64,000 nucleotides of DNA from Janthinobacterium sp. TB1-E2 (GTDB lineage: Bacteria; Pseudomonadota; Gammaproteobacteria; Burkholderiales; Burkholderiaceae_D). Below the pieces are notes generated by a model. That model was not told the origin of the DNA and ran no database searches. It saw only the letters and a list, made by a program, of their open reading frames with translations. Shown one piece after another: positions 8,539-19,349 of this stretch (position 1 is the first letter of the stretch; the number at the start of each line of letters is the position of its first letter). The position numbers and the translations under genes are program-made. The stretch is taken from assembly GCF_036885605.1 (NCBI RefSeq), contig NZ_CP142523.1, forward strand, positions 1,674,001 through 1,738,000, in the 5' to 3' direction.

Positions 8539-8555
8539 GGTAGTGTTCTGGTATT
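8539..8555 (+). promoter_or_regulatory. GGTATT direct repeat upstream of the TonB receptor gene
   Basis: GGTAGT at 8539 and GGTATT at 8550, 11 bases apart, about 150 bases before the receptor start. Same arrangement as the sites beside gntR and before the aminosugar kinase gene. Confidence 0.45.
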
Positions 8556-8703
8556 GGATAGTAGTATATTGGCGTTGAATTGGTTTTGTAAGTGGTTGTG
8601 CCGAAGGGTCTGCAGCATGCCGCGAGAGTAGGCGGGCTGGAAAGAAGACCTACGTTAAAAATGAAAAGGTTCCAATCCTGGGGCCTAAATCAAGGGGGAG
8701 TAC

Positions 8704-11385
8704 ATGAAACGCAATTTGACACCTGCAGCTGCCGTCGTGAAATCGGGCTCGCGTAGCCGTACGCCGATCGCTGCGGCCGTTGCCGTGATGGTCGCCGGTC
8801 TGTCCTTTTCGGCGCAGGCGCAGGAAGCGCCCGCCGAAGACGTGGCCACCGTTGTGACGGTGACCGGCGTGCGTGCCTCGCTGGAAAAATCGCTGAAGCA
8901 AAAACGTAATGCGGATTCCGTGGTGGAAGTGGTCACCGCTGAAGATATCGGCAAGATGCCAGACCGTAACGTGGCTGACGCGATCCAGCGCCTGCCAGGT
9001 GTGAATACCCAATCGTCCGCCGGTGGCGAAGGCGGCTTCGGCGAAAACGACCGCGTCAGCCTGCGCGGCACCAGCCCCAGCTTCCAGCAAACCTTGTTCA
9101 ACGGCCACGCCATCAGCACGGGCGACTGGTTTGTGCTGAACCAGTTCGGCGGCAACGTTGGCCGCAGCAGCAGCTTTTCCTTGCTGCCTTCGGAACTGGT
9201 GAGCTCGGTTGTCGTGCACAAGAGCGCCACCGCCGACCTGCCTGAAGGCGGCGTCTCGGGCGTGATCGACGTGATCACCCGCCGTCCGCTGGAATTCAAG
9301 AACCAGATCACGGCGGAAGGTTCGATCCAGGCTTTCCACAACGACCTGGCCGGCAAGACCGATCCGCAGTTCTCCGGCCTGGTGAACTGGAAGAACGACA
9401 CGAATACCCTGGGCATCATGGTGCAGGGCTTCTCACAAAAATCGACCGTGCGCCGCGACGGCCAGGAAATTCTTGGCTACACGCCGATTGCGGCGAACAG
9501 TGTCGCGGCCCAGGCCCGTCCTGAACTGGCCGGCGTGAAAGTGCCGACCTTTATCGGTGCTACCCTGTTCGAGCAAAAGAAAACCCGCGAAGGCGGCGCG
9601 TTCGACATCGAATTCAAGCCCAGCAAGGACTTGACTCTGGATGTGAACGGCTTCTATTCGCAACTGAAGGCGCCGCATCAAAACACCAACTGGTTGGCCG
9701 CGCCTGCCAACTCGATCAACAGCACGAAAGACGGTGTGCCGAACGGTCAGATACCGACCAACTATACGATCAAAAATGGCACTATGACAGGCGCCACTTT
9801 TGCCACGAACGCGGGCGAAGTCGACAATATCTACCGTCCTGACGCTGGCGGCGAATCGTACTACCTCGATTTCAACTTCAAGTACCGCGCCACCAAGGAC
9901 CTGACACTGACCGGTAAACTGGGCAAGACCCACGGCGTCGGCTATGACCGTGACGATGTGTATTACCAGAACAACGTCGATGGCGGCATGGTGTACCAGT
10001 TGAACGGCTTGAGCCCTGCCAGCGTTTCCTATCCGGGCGGCACCACCACCAAGCCAGGTTCGACGGCATGGGCCGGCGGCGGCGAGTCGCGTTCCGTCGA
10101 CCAGGAAAAATATGCCCAGCTCGACGCGGAACTGCGCCTGTCCTCGGGCATCTGGGACTCCGTCAAGTTCGGTGCGCGTTTGACCGATCACAAGCGCGAT
10201 GCCGAGCATCCGCTTGAATCCAAACCGGGTCCTCTGGGTTTCTCCAATCCGGGCCCTGTCTGGAATGGCACCCAATACCCGAGCGACTTCGCCAAGAACC
10301 TGGGTGGCAATTTGTCGTCGAATTACTTCAAGTATGACGGGGCAGCGCTGGGTGCCTGGGGGGCGATTCCTGGAAATCGCAATCTCGATCGTGTGAAACG
10401 TCATAACTGGACAGATGAATTCAAGCTGCAGGAAAAAACCTCGGCCATCTATGCCATGGCCAATTTGACTGGTGACAACTGGAGCGGTAACTTTGGTTTG
10501 CGCGCGGTGCAAACCAAGCAGTCCAGTCTGGTTAACAAGAAGGGTGGCCCGATCACTGGTTCCGATTGGGAGCCATACTCGCAGAATCTGTTTGAGCGCA
10601 CCTACAACGATTACCTGCCTAGCGCCAATATCAAGTTTGATGTGCGCAACGACGTCGTCGTCCGCGCTGCCATTGCCCGCACCATTGCCCGTCCCGACTA
10701 CAGCGCGCTTGGTGGCTCGGTTTCGCTGAATGACGATGCCTTGAGCGGTACCGGTGGTAACGTCCAGCTTGATCCTGTCAAATCGAATAACGCCGAAGTC
10801 AGCGCCGAATGGTATTTCGCACCGAGGTCGGCTTTCTCGGTGGGCCTGTTCTACATGGACCTGAAGTCGGTGGTGTCGAATGGTACCGTAAATGCCTCTT
10901 ATTACAATAGCAAGCGTGGTACCAACACTGTGTACCAGATCACGTCGCCATTCAATACCAGCGGCAAGAACAAGGGCGCGGAATTCAGCTACCAGCAACC
11001 GCTGTTCGGCGACTTCGGCATCCTGGCCAACTACACCTATGCCGACGGCAAGCTGGACAATGGTGATGAACTGGTCAATGCATCGCGCAGCACGTACAAC
11101 CTGACGGCCTTCTATGAAGCCAACGCCCTCAGCGCACGCCTGGCCTACAACTACCGTTCCGCTTACAAGGCGGGCGTGGACCGTGGCGCCAGCCAGCACG
11201 TTGCCGGCGCGGGCGGCCTGGCCGGTTCGCTCAACTACAAGATCAACGAACACTTCACGATCACGTTCGATGCGCTTAACTTGACGAACACGACCATCAA
11301 GATGTACGCGGAAAACAAGGATCAGCCACGCGCTTTCTATAGCAACGGCCGTACCTTCTATCTGGGCCTGCGCGCCAAGCTGTAA
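8704..11385 (+). CDS. TonB-dependent outer-membrane receptor, Xanthomonas/Caulobacter type (first of pair)
   Basis: An 893-residue outer-membrane transporter. A signal peptide ends near residue 40 (SFSAQAQ-E). The plug domain follows at about 48-180, with VVTVTGVRASLEKSL as the TonB-proximal segment, then DIGKMPDRNVADAIQRLPGV and SLRGTSPSF. The beta-barrel fills the rest and ends in TFYLGLRAKL. This matches the TIGR01782-like TonB-Xanth-Caul family that imports oligosaccharides. Position next to a NagQ-like regulator and aminosugar catabolic genes suggests chito-oligosaccharide uptake (inference). ATG at 8704 has a strong AAGGGGGA site. It is a clear paralogue of the next gene. Confidence 0.88.
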   Translation: MKRNLTPAAAVVKSGSRSRTPIAAAVAVMVAGLSFSAQAQEAPAEDVATVVTVTGVRASLEKSLKQKRNADSVVEVVTAEDIGKMPDRNVADAIQRLPGVNTQSSAGGEGGFGENDRVSLRGTSPSFQQTLFNGHAISTGDWFVLNQFGGNVGRSSSFSLLPSELVSSVVVHKSATADLPEGGVSGVIDVITRRPLEFKNQITAEGSIQAFHNDLAGKTDPQFSGLVNWKNDTNTLGIMVQGFSQKSTVRRDGQEILGYTPIAANSVAAQARPELAGVKVPTFIGATLFEQKKTREGGAFDIEFKPSKDLTLDVNGFYSQLKAPHQNTNWLAAPANSINSTKDGVPNGQIPTNYTIKNGTMTGATFATNAGEVDNIYRPDAGGESYYLDFNFKYRATKDLTLTGKLGKTHGVGYDRDDVYYQNNVDGGMVYQLNGLSPASVSYPGGTTTKPGSTAWAGGGESRSVDQEKYAQLDAELRLSSGIWDSVKFGARLTDHKRDAEHPLESKPGPLGFSNPGPVWNGTQYPSDFAKNLGGNLSSNYFKYDGAALGAWGAIPGNRNLDRVKRHNWTDEFKLQEKTSAIYAMANLTGDNWSGNFGLRAVQTKQSSLVNKKGGPITGSDWEPYSQNLFERTYNDYLPSANIKFDVRNDVVVRAAIARTIARPDYSALGGSVSLNDDALSGTGGNVQLDPVKSNNAEVSAEWYFAPRSAFSVGLFYMDLKSVVSNGTVNASYYNSKRGTNTVYQITSPFNTSGKNKGAEFSYQQPLFGDFGILANYTYADGKLDNGDELVNASRSTYNLTAFYEANALSARLAYNYRSAYKAGVDRGASQHVAGAGGLAGSLNYKINEHFTITFDALNLTNTTIKMYAENKDQPRAFYSNGRTFYLGLRAKL

Positions 11386-11441
11386 GCAAGACGATCAGGC
11401 CTGATTCCTCCGCTTCAGGCCCGGTCTTCCTCGGTCTTTTC

Positions 11442-11478
11442 AAGGCAAGTTCCTGTTTCGGGAGCTTGCCTTTTTTTT
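11442..11478 (+). terminator. Rho-independent terminator after the first TonB receptor
   Basis: Eight-base arms AAGGCAAG/CTTGCCTT with further inner pairing and an eight-T tract, 56 bases after the stop. It separates the two receptor genes into different transcripts. Confidence 0.85.
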
Positions 11479-11562
11479 CGACGCCCACTGGCAGGGCGCC
11501 TGCCGTCTGTACTCATATAAAACCGTCCCGCCACCGTGCCGGGCATCTATAACGAGGAGTCT

Positions 11563-14277
11563 ATGAACAGTCGTTTGCACCCCGTATTGCACCCCATCGC
11601 CGCCGCTGCCGCCTTGCTGTCCATGAGCATGGCGGCCCAGGCGCAGCAGGCCCCGTCCGCCGCTCCGGCCATGCAGGAAGTCGTCGTCACCGGCATCCGC
11701 GCTTCGCTGGAGCAGTCGCTGAGCCAGAAGCGCAACAGCGATTCCGTGATCGATGTCGTCAGCGCGGAAGACATCGGCAAGTTGCCCGACAAGAACGTGG
11801 CCGACGCCGTGCAGCGCGTGCCGGGCGTAAATATTTCATCGTCGGCTGGCGGCGAGGGCGGCTTCTCGGAAAATGACCGGGTCAGCATCCGCGGTACCAG
11901 CCCCAGCCTGACGCAAACCCTGATCAACGGCCATGCCGTGGGCACGGGCGACTGGTTCGTCACGGACCAGGTGGGCACTGTGGGGCGCAGCGTCAGCTTT
12001 GCCTTGCTGCCGTCGGAAATCGTCAGCCGGGTCACCGTGCAAAAGAGCGCGCAGGCGGACCTGGTGGAAGGGGGCGTGGCCGGCTCCATCAATATCGAGA
12101 CGCGCAAGCCGCTCAGCTTCAAGCAGCCATTTACGGCCGAGCTGGCCGTGCAGGCCATCTATGCGGACTTGCCGGACAAGACGGATCCGCAAATGAATGC
12201 CCTGTTCAACTGGAAGAACGAAGCGAAGACCATGGGCGTGCTGTTCCAGGTGTTTTCCGAAAAACGCCACGAGCGCCGCGATGGCCAGGAATTCTTCGGC
12301 TATGGCGCCATCGACGCCAACAGCCCGGCCGCGCAGAAATATCCGGAACTGGCCGGCGTGCTGGCGCCGCTGGGCATCAATTCGGCCCTGTTCGAACAAG
12401 TGCGCAAGCGACAGGGCGGCAGCGTCGACCTGCAATTCAAGCCGACTTCCGATCTGTTGCTGGACGTCAACGGCTTCTATTCCAAGCTGGATGCGGCCAA
12501 TTACAACCGCAGCTTTTATAACCAGCCGGGCGCCAACCTGAATGCCGTCGACAATGACGGCAAGCACGTGGGCGTGATTCCCAGCGCGTTTACGGTCAAG
12601 AACAATACCTTGGTGGCGGCCGACTTTCCCGCGTCGCAATTTCCTTTGGCTAACGCTAGCACGCCCTATAACGGCCAGCTGTATCCGGCCCTGGTTGACC
12701 AGATCTACCGTCCCGGCTCGAACTCGTCGACGGCCTACATCGACTTCAACGGCAGCTACCGCGCCAGCGAGCGCCTGCGCATCACGGGCAGCCTCGGCTA
12801 CACGCGCGGCATTGGCGAGACGCCCGTCGACCTTGGCTATGAGGCGGGCTTGACGGGCGTGGGCGTGTCGTACCAGCTGAACGGCCTGTCGCCGGCCAGG
12901 CTGAATTTTCCTGGCATCGACATTTCCAAATTCTCCAACGCGGTCACGGCATCGGCCTGGGGTTCGCATGTGGAAACCCTGGACACGGAAAAATATGGCC
13001 AGGCCGATGGCGAGCTGAGCATGGATTATGGCGTGCTGGAGTCGTTGAAATTCGGCGCGCGCTACGCGGAACACCACCGCAATGTGTCCTGGCCGGAAAA
13101 CCGCAGCTGTGCCGTGTGCGACGGCACGACGAATGCGCCCTTGCCGAAGTGGAATGGCGGCACCTATCCCGGCGATTACGGCAAGGGCCTGGGTAGCAGC
13201 GCGCAGGGCCGATACTGGCAGCTCGACCCAGCCGATCTGGTGGCGTGGGCCAACAAGTACGACAATTCGGGCGGGCCGAATTCGCGCAACTGGCCGGCCG
13301 AGCTGGACGTGAAGGAAAAAGATAGCGCGGCCTACATCATGGCCAACCTGGCAGGCAACAAGTGGCGCGGCAATGTGGGCGTGCGCGTCGTGCGCACGCA
13401 GCAGACGACGGTGACGAACGTGCCAGGCGGCGAAAATCCGATCGGCCAGGAAAATATTTTCGGTACCTACACGCCCACCGTCGTCAAGCACAGCTACACG
13501 GATGTACTGCCGAGCGCGAATATCAAGTTTGACTTGAGCAAGGACCTGGTGGCCCGCGCGGCTGTGGCGAAAACCATGGCGCGTGCCGACTACAGCGCAC
13601 TGGTGGGCGCCGTCAACCTCAATGACCAGTTGTTGACGGGAACGGGCGGCAATCCGGACTTGAAACCGATACGCTCGACCAACTACGACGCCACCCTGGA
13701 ATGGTATTTCGCGCCAAAGGCCATGCTGTCGGTGGGCGCCTTCTATATGGACATGAAATCGTACGTGACGTTTGGTACGGCGCCCGTGAGCTACTACAAT
13801 AATACCTTCAAGAAATTCAACACCTATGTGATCCAGTCGCCGACGAATATCGGCGCCAAGAACAAGGGCGTGGAACTCAGTTACCAGCAGGGCTTGTGGG
13901 GCGGTTTCGGCGTGGTGGGCAATTACACCTATACGAATGGCAAGGCGGACGATGGGGCCGCCGTCGTGGGCAGCTCGCGCGGCACCTACAACCTCGAAGG
14001 CTATTACGAGGATGAGCGCCTGAGCGCGCGCCTGGCCTACACCTACCGCTCCAGCTTTCTGGCCGGCCTGTTCAGCAGCTCGCCCCAGTATGTGCATGGC
14101 GTGGGCAACTTGGCCGCGTCGATCAACTACAAGATCGACGAGCGCTACTCGTTAACGTTCGACGTGCTGAACCTGAATAATCCGGTACTCAAGTATTACG
14201 GCGCCAACCAGGACCAGCCGACGGCCCTTTACTCGAATGGCCGTCAGTTTTACTTTGGCCTGCGCGCCAAACTGTAG
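11563..14277 (+). CDS. TonB-dependent outer-membrane receptor (second of pair)
   Basis: A 904-residue paralogue of the preceding receptor. The signal peptide ends near residue 28 (MSMAAQAQ-Q), the plug contains EVVVTGIRASLEQSL and DIGKLPDKNVADAVQRVPGV, and the barrel ends QFYFGLRAKL. The two proteins can be aligned over their whole length, so they arose by tandem duplication. ATG at 11563 follows a GAGGAG site; an in-frame GTG at 11536 is less likely. Terminators lie on both sides, so the gene appears to be its own transcript. No GGTATT pair was seen in its 84-base upstream gap. Predicted substrate: chito-oligosaccharide or a related glycan (inference). Confidence 0.88.
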   Translation: MNSRLHPVLHPIAAAAALLSMSMAAQAQQAPSAAPAMQEVVVTGIRASLEQSLSQKRNSDSVIDVVSAEDIGKLPDKNVADAVQRVPGVNISSSAGGEGGFSENDRVSIRGTSPSLTQTLINGHAVGTGDWFVTDQVGTVGRSVSFALLPSEIVSRVTVQKSAQADLVEGGVAGSINIETRKPLSFKQPFTAELAVQAIYADLPDKTDPQMNALFNWKNEAKTMGVLFQVFSEKRHERRDGQEFFGYGAIDANSPAAQKYPELAGVLAPLGINSALFEQVRKRQGGSVDLQFKPTSDLLLDVNGFYSKLDAANYNRSFYNQPGANLNAVDNDGKHVGVIPSAFTVKNNTLVAADFPASQFPLANASTPYNGQLYPALVDQIYRPGSNSSTAYIDFNGSYRASERLRITGSLGYTRGIGETPVDLGYEAGLTGVGVSYQLNGLSPARLNFPGIDISKFSNAVTASAWGSHVETLDTEKYGQADGELSMDYGVLESLKFGARYAEHHRNVSWPENRSCAVCDGTTNAPLPKWNGGTYPGDYGKGLGSSAQGRYWQLDPADLVAWANKYDNSGGPNSRNWPAELDVKEKDSAAYIMANLAGNKWRGNVGVRVVRTQQTTVTNVPGGENPIGQENIFGTYTPTVVKHSYTDVLPSANIKFDLSKDLVARAAVAKTMARADYSALVGAVNLNDQLLTGTGGNPDLKPIRSTNYDATLEWYFAPKAMLSVGAFYMDMKSYVTFGTAPVSYYNNTFKKFNTYVIQSPTNIGAKNKGVELSYQQGLWGGFGVVGNYTYTNGKADDGAAVVGSSRGTYNLEGYYEDERLSARLAYTYRSSFLAGLFSSSPQYVHGVGNLAASINYKIDERYSLTFDVLNLNNPVLKYYGANQDQPTALYSNGRQFYFGLRAKL

Positions 14278-14285
14278 GTTTTTTT

Positions 14286-14320
14286 ACCGGCTTTCCGCCA
14301 CAAACGGGGAGCCGGTTTTT
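14286..14320 (+). terminator. Rho-independent terminator after the second TonB receptor
   Basis: ACCGGCT (14286-14292) pairs with AGCCGGT (14310-14316), followed by a T-rich run. It lies only 22 bases before the NagX-like start codon, so it could attenuate read-through into that gene. Confidence 0.75.
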
Positions 14321-14341
14321 ATCTTTTGGAACTGTTTGACC

Positions 14342-15463
14342 ATGACTATTGCTTCCCAACGCTACCTCGCCCTCGACGTTCTGCGCGGCCTGACCGTCGC
14401 CCTGATGATCGTCGTCAATACCCCTGGCGACTGGGGCAGCGTGTATGCGCCGTTTCTGCATGCCGAATGGCATGGCTTTACGCTCACGGACCTCGTCTTT
14501 CCCAGCTTTCTGTTTGTCGTCGGCAATGCGCTGGCCTTTGCGCTGGGGAAATATGAACACCTCGGGCATGGCGCCGTGCTGGCCAAGCTGTGCAAGCGCA
14601 GTGCGCTGATCTTTTTGCTGGGCTTTTTGTTGTACTGGTTTCCCTTCTTCAAGATCGACGATGCGGGCCAGTTCGCCTGGTCGCCGCTGTCGCACACGCG
14701 CATTCCCGGGGTGCTGCAGCGCATCGCCGTGTGCTACCTGGCCGCCGCCCTGGTCCTCCATTGCTGGAAGACGCGGGGCGCGCTCGTCTTCAGCGCCTGC
14801 GCCTTGCTCGGCTACTGGGCCATCCTCGCGACGTGGGGCGACTACAGCTTGCACGGCAACGCGCCGGCCAAGCTCGACCTGATCTTGCTGGGCGACAGCC
14901 ATCTGTACCACGGAGAAGGCATCGCCTTCGATCCGGAAGGCATCCTCGGCACCTTGCCATCGATTGTCAATGTGATTGCCGGCTACCTGGCGGGCAGTTT
15001 CCTGCGCCGGACGGCGCCGGCGCAGCTGCGTGCGGCGCTGTATCGGCTGGTGGTGGCCGGCGTCATCTGCGTGGCCGTGGCCCTGTGCTGGAATGAGGTG
15101 TTCCCGATCAACAAGAAGCTGTGGACCAGCTCTTACGTGATGCTCGGTATCGGCCTGGACTTGCTGCTGCTGGCGCTGCTGATGTTCGTCATCGACGTGC
15201 GCAAGATCACGGGCTGGACCTACTTTTTTGAAGTCTTCGGCAAGAACACGCTGTTCATCTACCTGGTGTCGGAAGTGCTGGTGATCATCGCGTTTACCGT
15301 GCGCACCGGTGGCGGCAACCTGTACCAGTGGCTGTATCAGCACTGGTTTACGGGCTGGGCGCCGGCGCGCGTGGGGTCCTTGCTGTTTGCCGTCAGCTTC
15401 ATGCTGCTGTGCTGGCTGATCGCCTATTTCATGGACAAGCGCAAGATCTACATCAAGGTCTAG
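14342..15463 (+). CDS. nagX: NagX-like membrane acyltransferase (DUF5009/heparan-alpha-glucosaminide N-acetyltransferase family)
   Basis: A 373-residue inner-membrane protein with about ten predicted helices. The N-terminal RYLALDVLRGLTVALMI stretch and TDLVFPSFLFVVGNALAF are the signature of the COG4299/YeiB-like acyltransferase family, whose eukaryotic member acetylates glucosamine ends of heparan. NagX genes recur in proteobacterial GlcNAc/chitin loci, where a transport or acetylation role has been suggested but not settled. ATG at 14342 starts the conserved region. It converges with the next gene and the two stop codons share CTAG at 15460-15463. Confidence 0.78.
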   Translation: MTIASQRYLALDVLRGLTVALMIVVNTPGDWGSVYAPFLHAEWHGFTLTDLVFPSFLFVVGNALAFALGKYEHLGHGAVLAKLCKRSALIFLLGFLLYWFPFFKIDDAGQFAWSPLSHTRIPGVLQRIAVCYLAAALVLHCWKTRGALVFSACALLGYWAILATWGDYSLHGNAPAKLDLILLGDSHLYHGEGIAFDPEGILGTLPSIVNVIAGYLAGSFLRRTAPAQLRAALYRLVVAGVICVAVALCWNEVFPINKKLWTSSYVMLGIGLDLLLLALLMFVIDVRKITGWTYFFEVFGKNTLFIYLVSEVLVIIAFTVRTGGGNLYQWLYQHWFTGWAPARVGSLLFAVSFMLLCWLIAYFMDKRKIYIKV

Positions 15464-16653
15464 AATTTCAATTTCAGGCCGTAGCGCGTTGCCATGGCCG
15501 TCAACAGCAGCATCAGGGCGGTGACGGCGGCCGCATTCCACAGGCCGGCCGCGCCGCCCGTTGCCAGATACGGCCACCAGACGGGCGGCAAGTGCAGCAC
15601 GACCGCCAGTTGCTGCCACAGGTCGGGCACGATGTAGGCGAACAGGGCATTGGTGCCGGCGGGCAAGAGCACCACGGCCCAGGCGCGCCAGCGCCAAACG
15701 TCGATGACGACATAAAACACGAGGAACAGGGCCAGGATGAGGGCGCTGCACACGAGCGTGTAGGATTCCGTCGCCGCGATCTTGTTGATGTGGTGATACG
15801 GCCGCAGCAGCATGCCGGCGGCGAACAGGCCCAGCGCGAACCACGCCATGAAACGGATGCGCTGCCCATGGCTCAAGGCGGCGCCGCGAAGGAACAGCTG
15901 GCCCACCAGGGTGCCGGCCAGTACGTTGGCCGCCGTCGAACCGAGCACTTGCGGCACGTTGACGAAGGAGTTGATGCCTGCCGGCAGGAAATCGAGGCTG
16001 CCCGCCATGCCGCCCATGTACAGCACGAGCAGCAGGGAAAATACGCCCATCAGTGCCGTGCCGCTACCCCGGCACGCCAGGTACAGCAGGCTGCACAGCA
16101 AATAGGACCAGCCTATCATGCCGAGGATGCCCCACCACGACGGTTGCAGCCAGGTGCTGGAAAATTCCGCGTTCAGTTCGCCGCGAAACGTCGCCAGCAG
16201 GAACAGCATCAGCACGCCGCCGGCGGCCAGCTCCAGCTTGCCCGCGCCCTGGCGCCACAGCAGTATCATCGCCACATAAAACAGCAGGAAGTACATGGCG
16301 TGCGGCAGCGGCGCCGCCTGCGCATCATAGCGGTAGGCGTTCGCCAGCACGACGCCGGCCAGCATCAGGCTGGCGGAGCGCCATAGCAGGCGTCCCAGCA
16401 AGGCTGGCGTGACGTGGCCGCAATGGCGCTGCAAGGCCAGCGGTATGGCCATGCCGACCATGAACAGAAAGCCGGGAAAGACCAGGTCGGGCATGGTGAT
16501 GCCGTCGGCGCGGGGACCCGCATGTTCGAGCCACCAGGCAATGCCGGGCATGCCGGCCAGGTAGTTGACCCAGATCATGATGACGATCACGCAGCCGCGG
16601 AAGGCATCCAGGCTGGTCAATCGTTCGGCGGCGGTGGCAGCGGCTGGCGGCAT
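15460..16653 (-). CDS. Second NagX-like membrane acyltransferase
   Basis: A 397-residue membrane protein of the same family as its convergent neighbour, with about ten helices and the equivalent motifs RLTSLDAFRGCVIVIMI and MPDLVFPGFLFMVGMAI near the N-terminus. The two copies are well diverged, so the duplication is old or one was acquired separately. ATG at 16653 is chosen because it starts 10-15 residues before the conserved motif; the longer reading upstream has no conserved residues. The ribosome-binding site is weak. Probably handles N-acetylated or de-acetylated glucosamine derivatives (inference). Confidence 0.72.
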   Translation of the reverse strand: MPPAAATAAERLTSLDAFRGCVIVIMIWVNYLAGMPGIAWWLEHAGPRADGITMPDLVFPGFLFMVGMAIPLALQRHCGHVTPALLGRLLWRSASLMLAGVVLANAYRYDAQAAPLPHAMYFLLFYVAMILLWRQGAGKLELAAGGVLMLFLLATFRGELNAEFSSTWLQPSWWGILGMIGWSYLLCSLLYLACRGSGTALMGVFSLLLVLYMGGMAGSLDFLPAGINSFVNVPQVLGSTAANVLAGTLVGQLFLRGAALSHGQRIRFMAWFALGLFAAGMLLRPYHHINKIAATESYTLVCSALILALFLVFYVVIDVWRWRAWAVVLLPAGTNALFAYIVPDLWQQLAVVLHLPPVWWPYLATGGAAGLWNAAAVTALMLLLTAMATRYGLKLKF

Positions 16654-16733
16654 GGAAGAATGAAAAAGGTCGAAAAAAAAGCAGCCCCGGCGTGAACCGG
16701 GAACTGCCTTGCGCTTGCTGGCGGGAGCGGGAA

Positions 16734-18041
16734 TTACTGTGCCGCTGCTGCCGGTGCCGCCGCTGCCGTGGCAGGACGGTTCAGCCACAGGATCCAGTAG
16801 CGGGCCAGATCTCCCACGCCGTCACCGCCCTTGACCGTTTCCAGTACCTTGATGGCGTCATCTTTCTTGCCAGCCATGGCGTAGGAATAACCGAGGCGCA
16901 GCTTGGCGTCTTCTGGACGCTTCAGGCCGCCCTTGGCGATGCCTTTCTCGATCAGGTCGATACCTTTGTCGAACTGGTCCATCGTGACGAAGGCGTAACC
17001 GAGGTTGATCAAGCCCGTGCCATCCTTGCTCTTCATGGCCGACGCTTCGCCGCTGGCGATGCTTTTCGCATCATCGGCGGCAGCCTTGTTGGCCTGGTCG
17101 CGCAGTTTCTTGTGTTTGGCGGCATTCGCGCCCGTGCCCAGCACGCCTTTGGCAAAGCCCGCGTCGAGGACTTTTTTCGCTTCCGTCGGGAAGGCGTTCT
17201 GCAAGGCGATTTCAGCCATGTCGCTGTAATCTTGCGGCGGCATGGTGCCCACGGCCTTGAATTGCAGGCGCAGCACGTCGAGCGCGAAGCGGTCGGAATA
17301 GCCGGCCTTGCCTTGCGTGCGGCTCAGCAGATCGCTCCAGTAGTCATCGGACGGGTAGTAGCGCACCAGGTTTTCCATGGCGACCAGGTAGGTGGCTGGA
17401 TCCTTGCTTTTCGAACCCGTGTTGGCCAGCAATTGCAGTTCTTCGATGGTCGGCGTCTTGCCCGCTTGCTGCTTGGCCGTCAGGTCGGCCATCAGTTCCT
17501 GTTTCGCGCGCGCGAAATCATTGCTGAAGTAGTAGGCGCGGATGATGTACGGGCGCATGGTGGTCGCGTCGCCCGTTTCCGTTTGGTAACGGGTGAACCA
17601 CTTGATGGCGTTCGGGTAATCTTTGGCATTGTAGTGGTAGTTGGCCAGTGCCTGGATGAAGTCGCCCTGGGCTTTCTTGTCCAGCTTGCCCGATTCGATG
17701 ACCGCTTCCAGTGCCGTCATGGCCATCGGCGCATTGTTGGTGGTCGAGGCCAGCGCCACGCGCAGGCGGTTCAGCACGAACGTTTCATACGGCGTCAGGG
17801 CCGGGATGGCGGCAGCCTGGTCGATGCGGCTTTGCACGTCGGCGTAGTTTTTCGCATCCATCGATGCCTTCACGGCAACCGGATCGAGCAGCTTGAACAC
17901 TTCAGGACGTACCGAATCGGCCGGAGCGGCAGCAGCGGCGGCGGCTGGCTTGGCATCCTGCGCGTGCGACAGGGATGGCAGGACATTGAGGCCGATGGCG
18001 GCCAGGAGCAGGCTAAGGCGTGCAAGACGGAATTGGGACAT
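16734..18041 (-). CDS. Secreted TPR-like repeat protein
   Basis: A 435-residue exported protein: signal peptide about 1-27 ending in SLSHAQD, an Ala-rich spacer, then helical repeats to the C-terminus. Segments such as GLINLGYAFVTMDQFDKGI and RLGYSYAMAGKKDDAIKVL near residues 350-405 look like TPR units. The C-terminus is Ala-rich. No catalytic motif is visible. An AAGGA site lies just before ATG 18041. It stands between the NagX-like gene and the ABC ATPase gene of the aminosugar operon, but 160 bases from the latter, so membership of that operon is uncertain. Confidence 0.6.
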   Translation of the reverse strand: MSQFRLARLSLLLAAIGLNVLPSLSHAQDAKPAAAAAAAPADSVRPEVFKLLDPVAVKASMDAKNYADVQSRIDQAAAIPALTPYETFVLNRLRVALASTTNNAPMAMTALEAVIESGKLDKKAQGDFIQALANYHYNAKDYPNAIKWFTRYQTETGDATTMRPYIIRAYYFSNDFARAKQELMADLTAKQQAGKTPTIEELQLLANTGSKSKDPATYLVAMENLVRYYPSDDYWSDLLSRTQGKAGYSDRFALDVLRLQFKAVGTMPPQDYSDMAEIALQNAFPTEAKKVLDAGFAKGVLGTGANAAKHKKLRDQANKAAADDAKSIASGEASAMKSKDGTGLINLGYAFVTMDQFDKGIDLIEKGIAKGGLKRPEDAKLRLGYSYAMAGKKDDAIKVLETVKGGDGVGDLARYWILWLNRPATAAAAPAAAAQ

Positions 18042-18201
18042 GGTCAATCCTTCAATCAATAACAAAAATACGCACCGGCGCTGGCAGCCGCAACATCGTG
18101 CAGTGGCATTGCCAGAGGGGCAAGGAAGCTCGAAAAAAACACATTCTGCCAGTCTGCCTGCATAAGTCAAACAGAAGCGGCATGATACAAAGCGGCTATT
18201 G

Positions 18202-19335
<1,134 letters not shown>

Positions 19336-19349
19336 GAAGTGCTTCTATC

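Larger units (their letters stand above)
8317..8703. promoter_or_regulatory. Divergent promoter region between gntR and the first TonB receptor gene
   Basis: This 387-base gene-free region is more AT-rich than its flanks. It contains several GGTATT-type half-sites on both strands (near 8381-8407, 8449-8454, 8539-8555 and 8582-8599), an A9-10 tract at 8520-8529 and a strong AAGGGGGA ribosome-binding site for the receptor just before 8704. No convincing sigma70 hexamer pair was found. Its position suggests that the GntR regulator controls both itself and the receptor. Confidence 0.6.

Noticed and set aside
9433-11253. 606-residue minus-strand ORF opposite the first TonB receptor
   Set aside because: Lies entirely within a clear receptor gene on the other strand and shows no recognisable motif.
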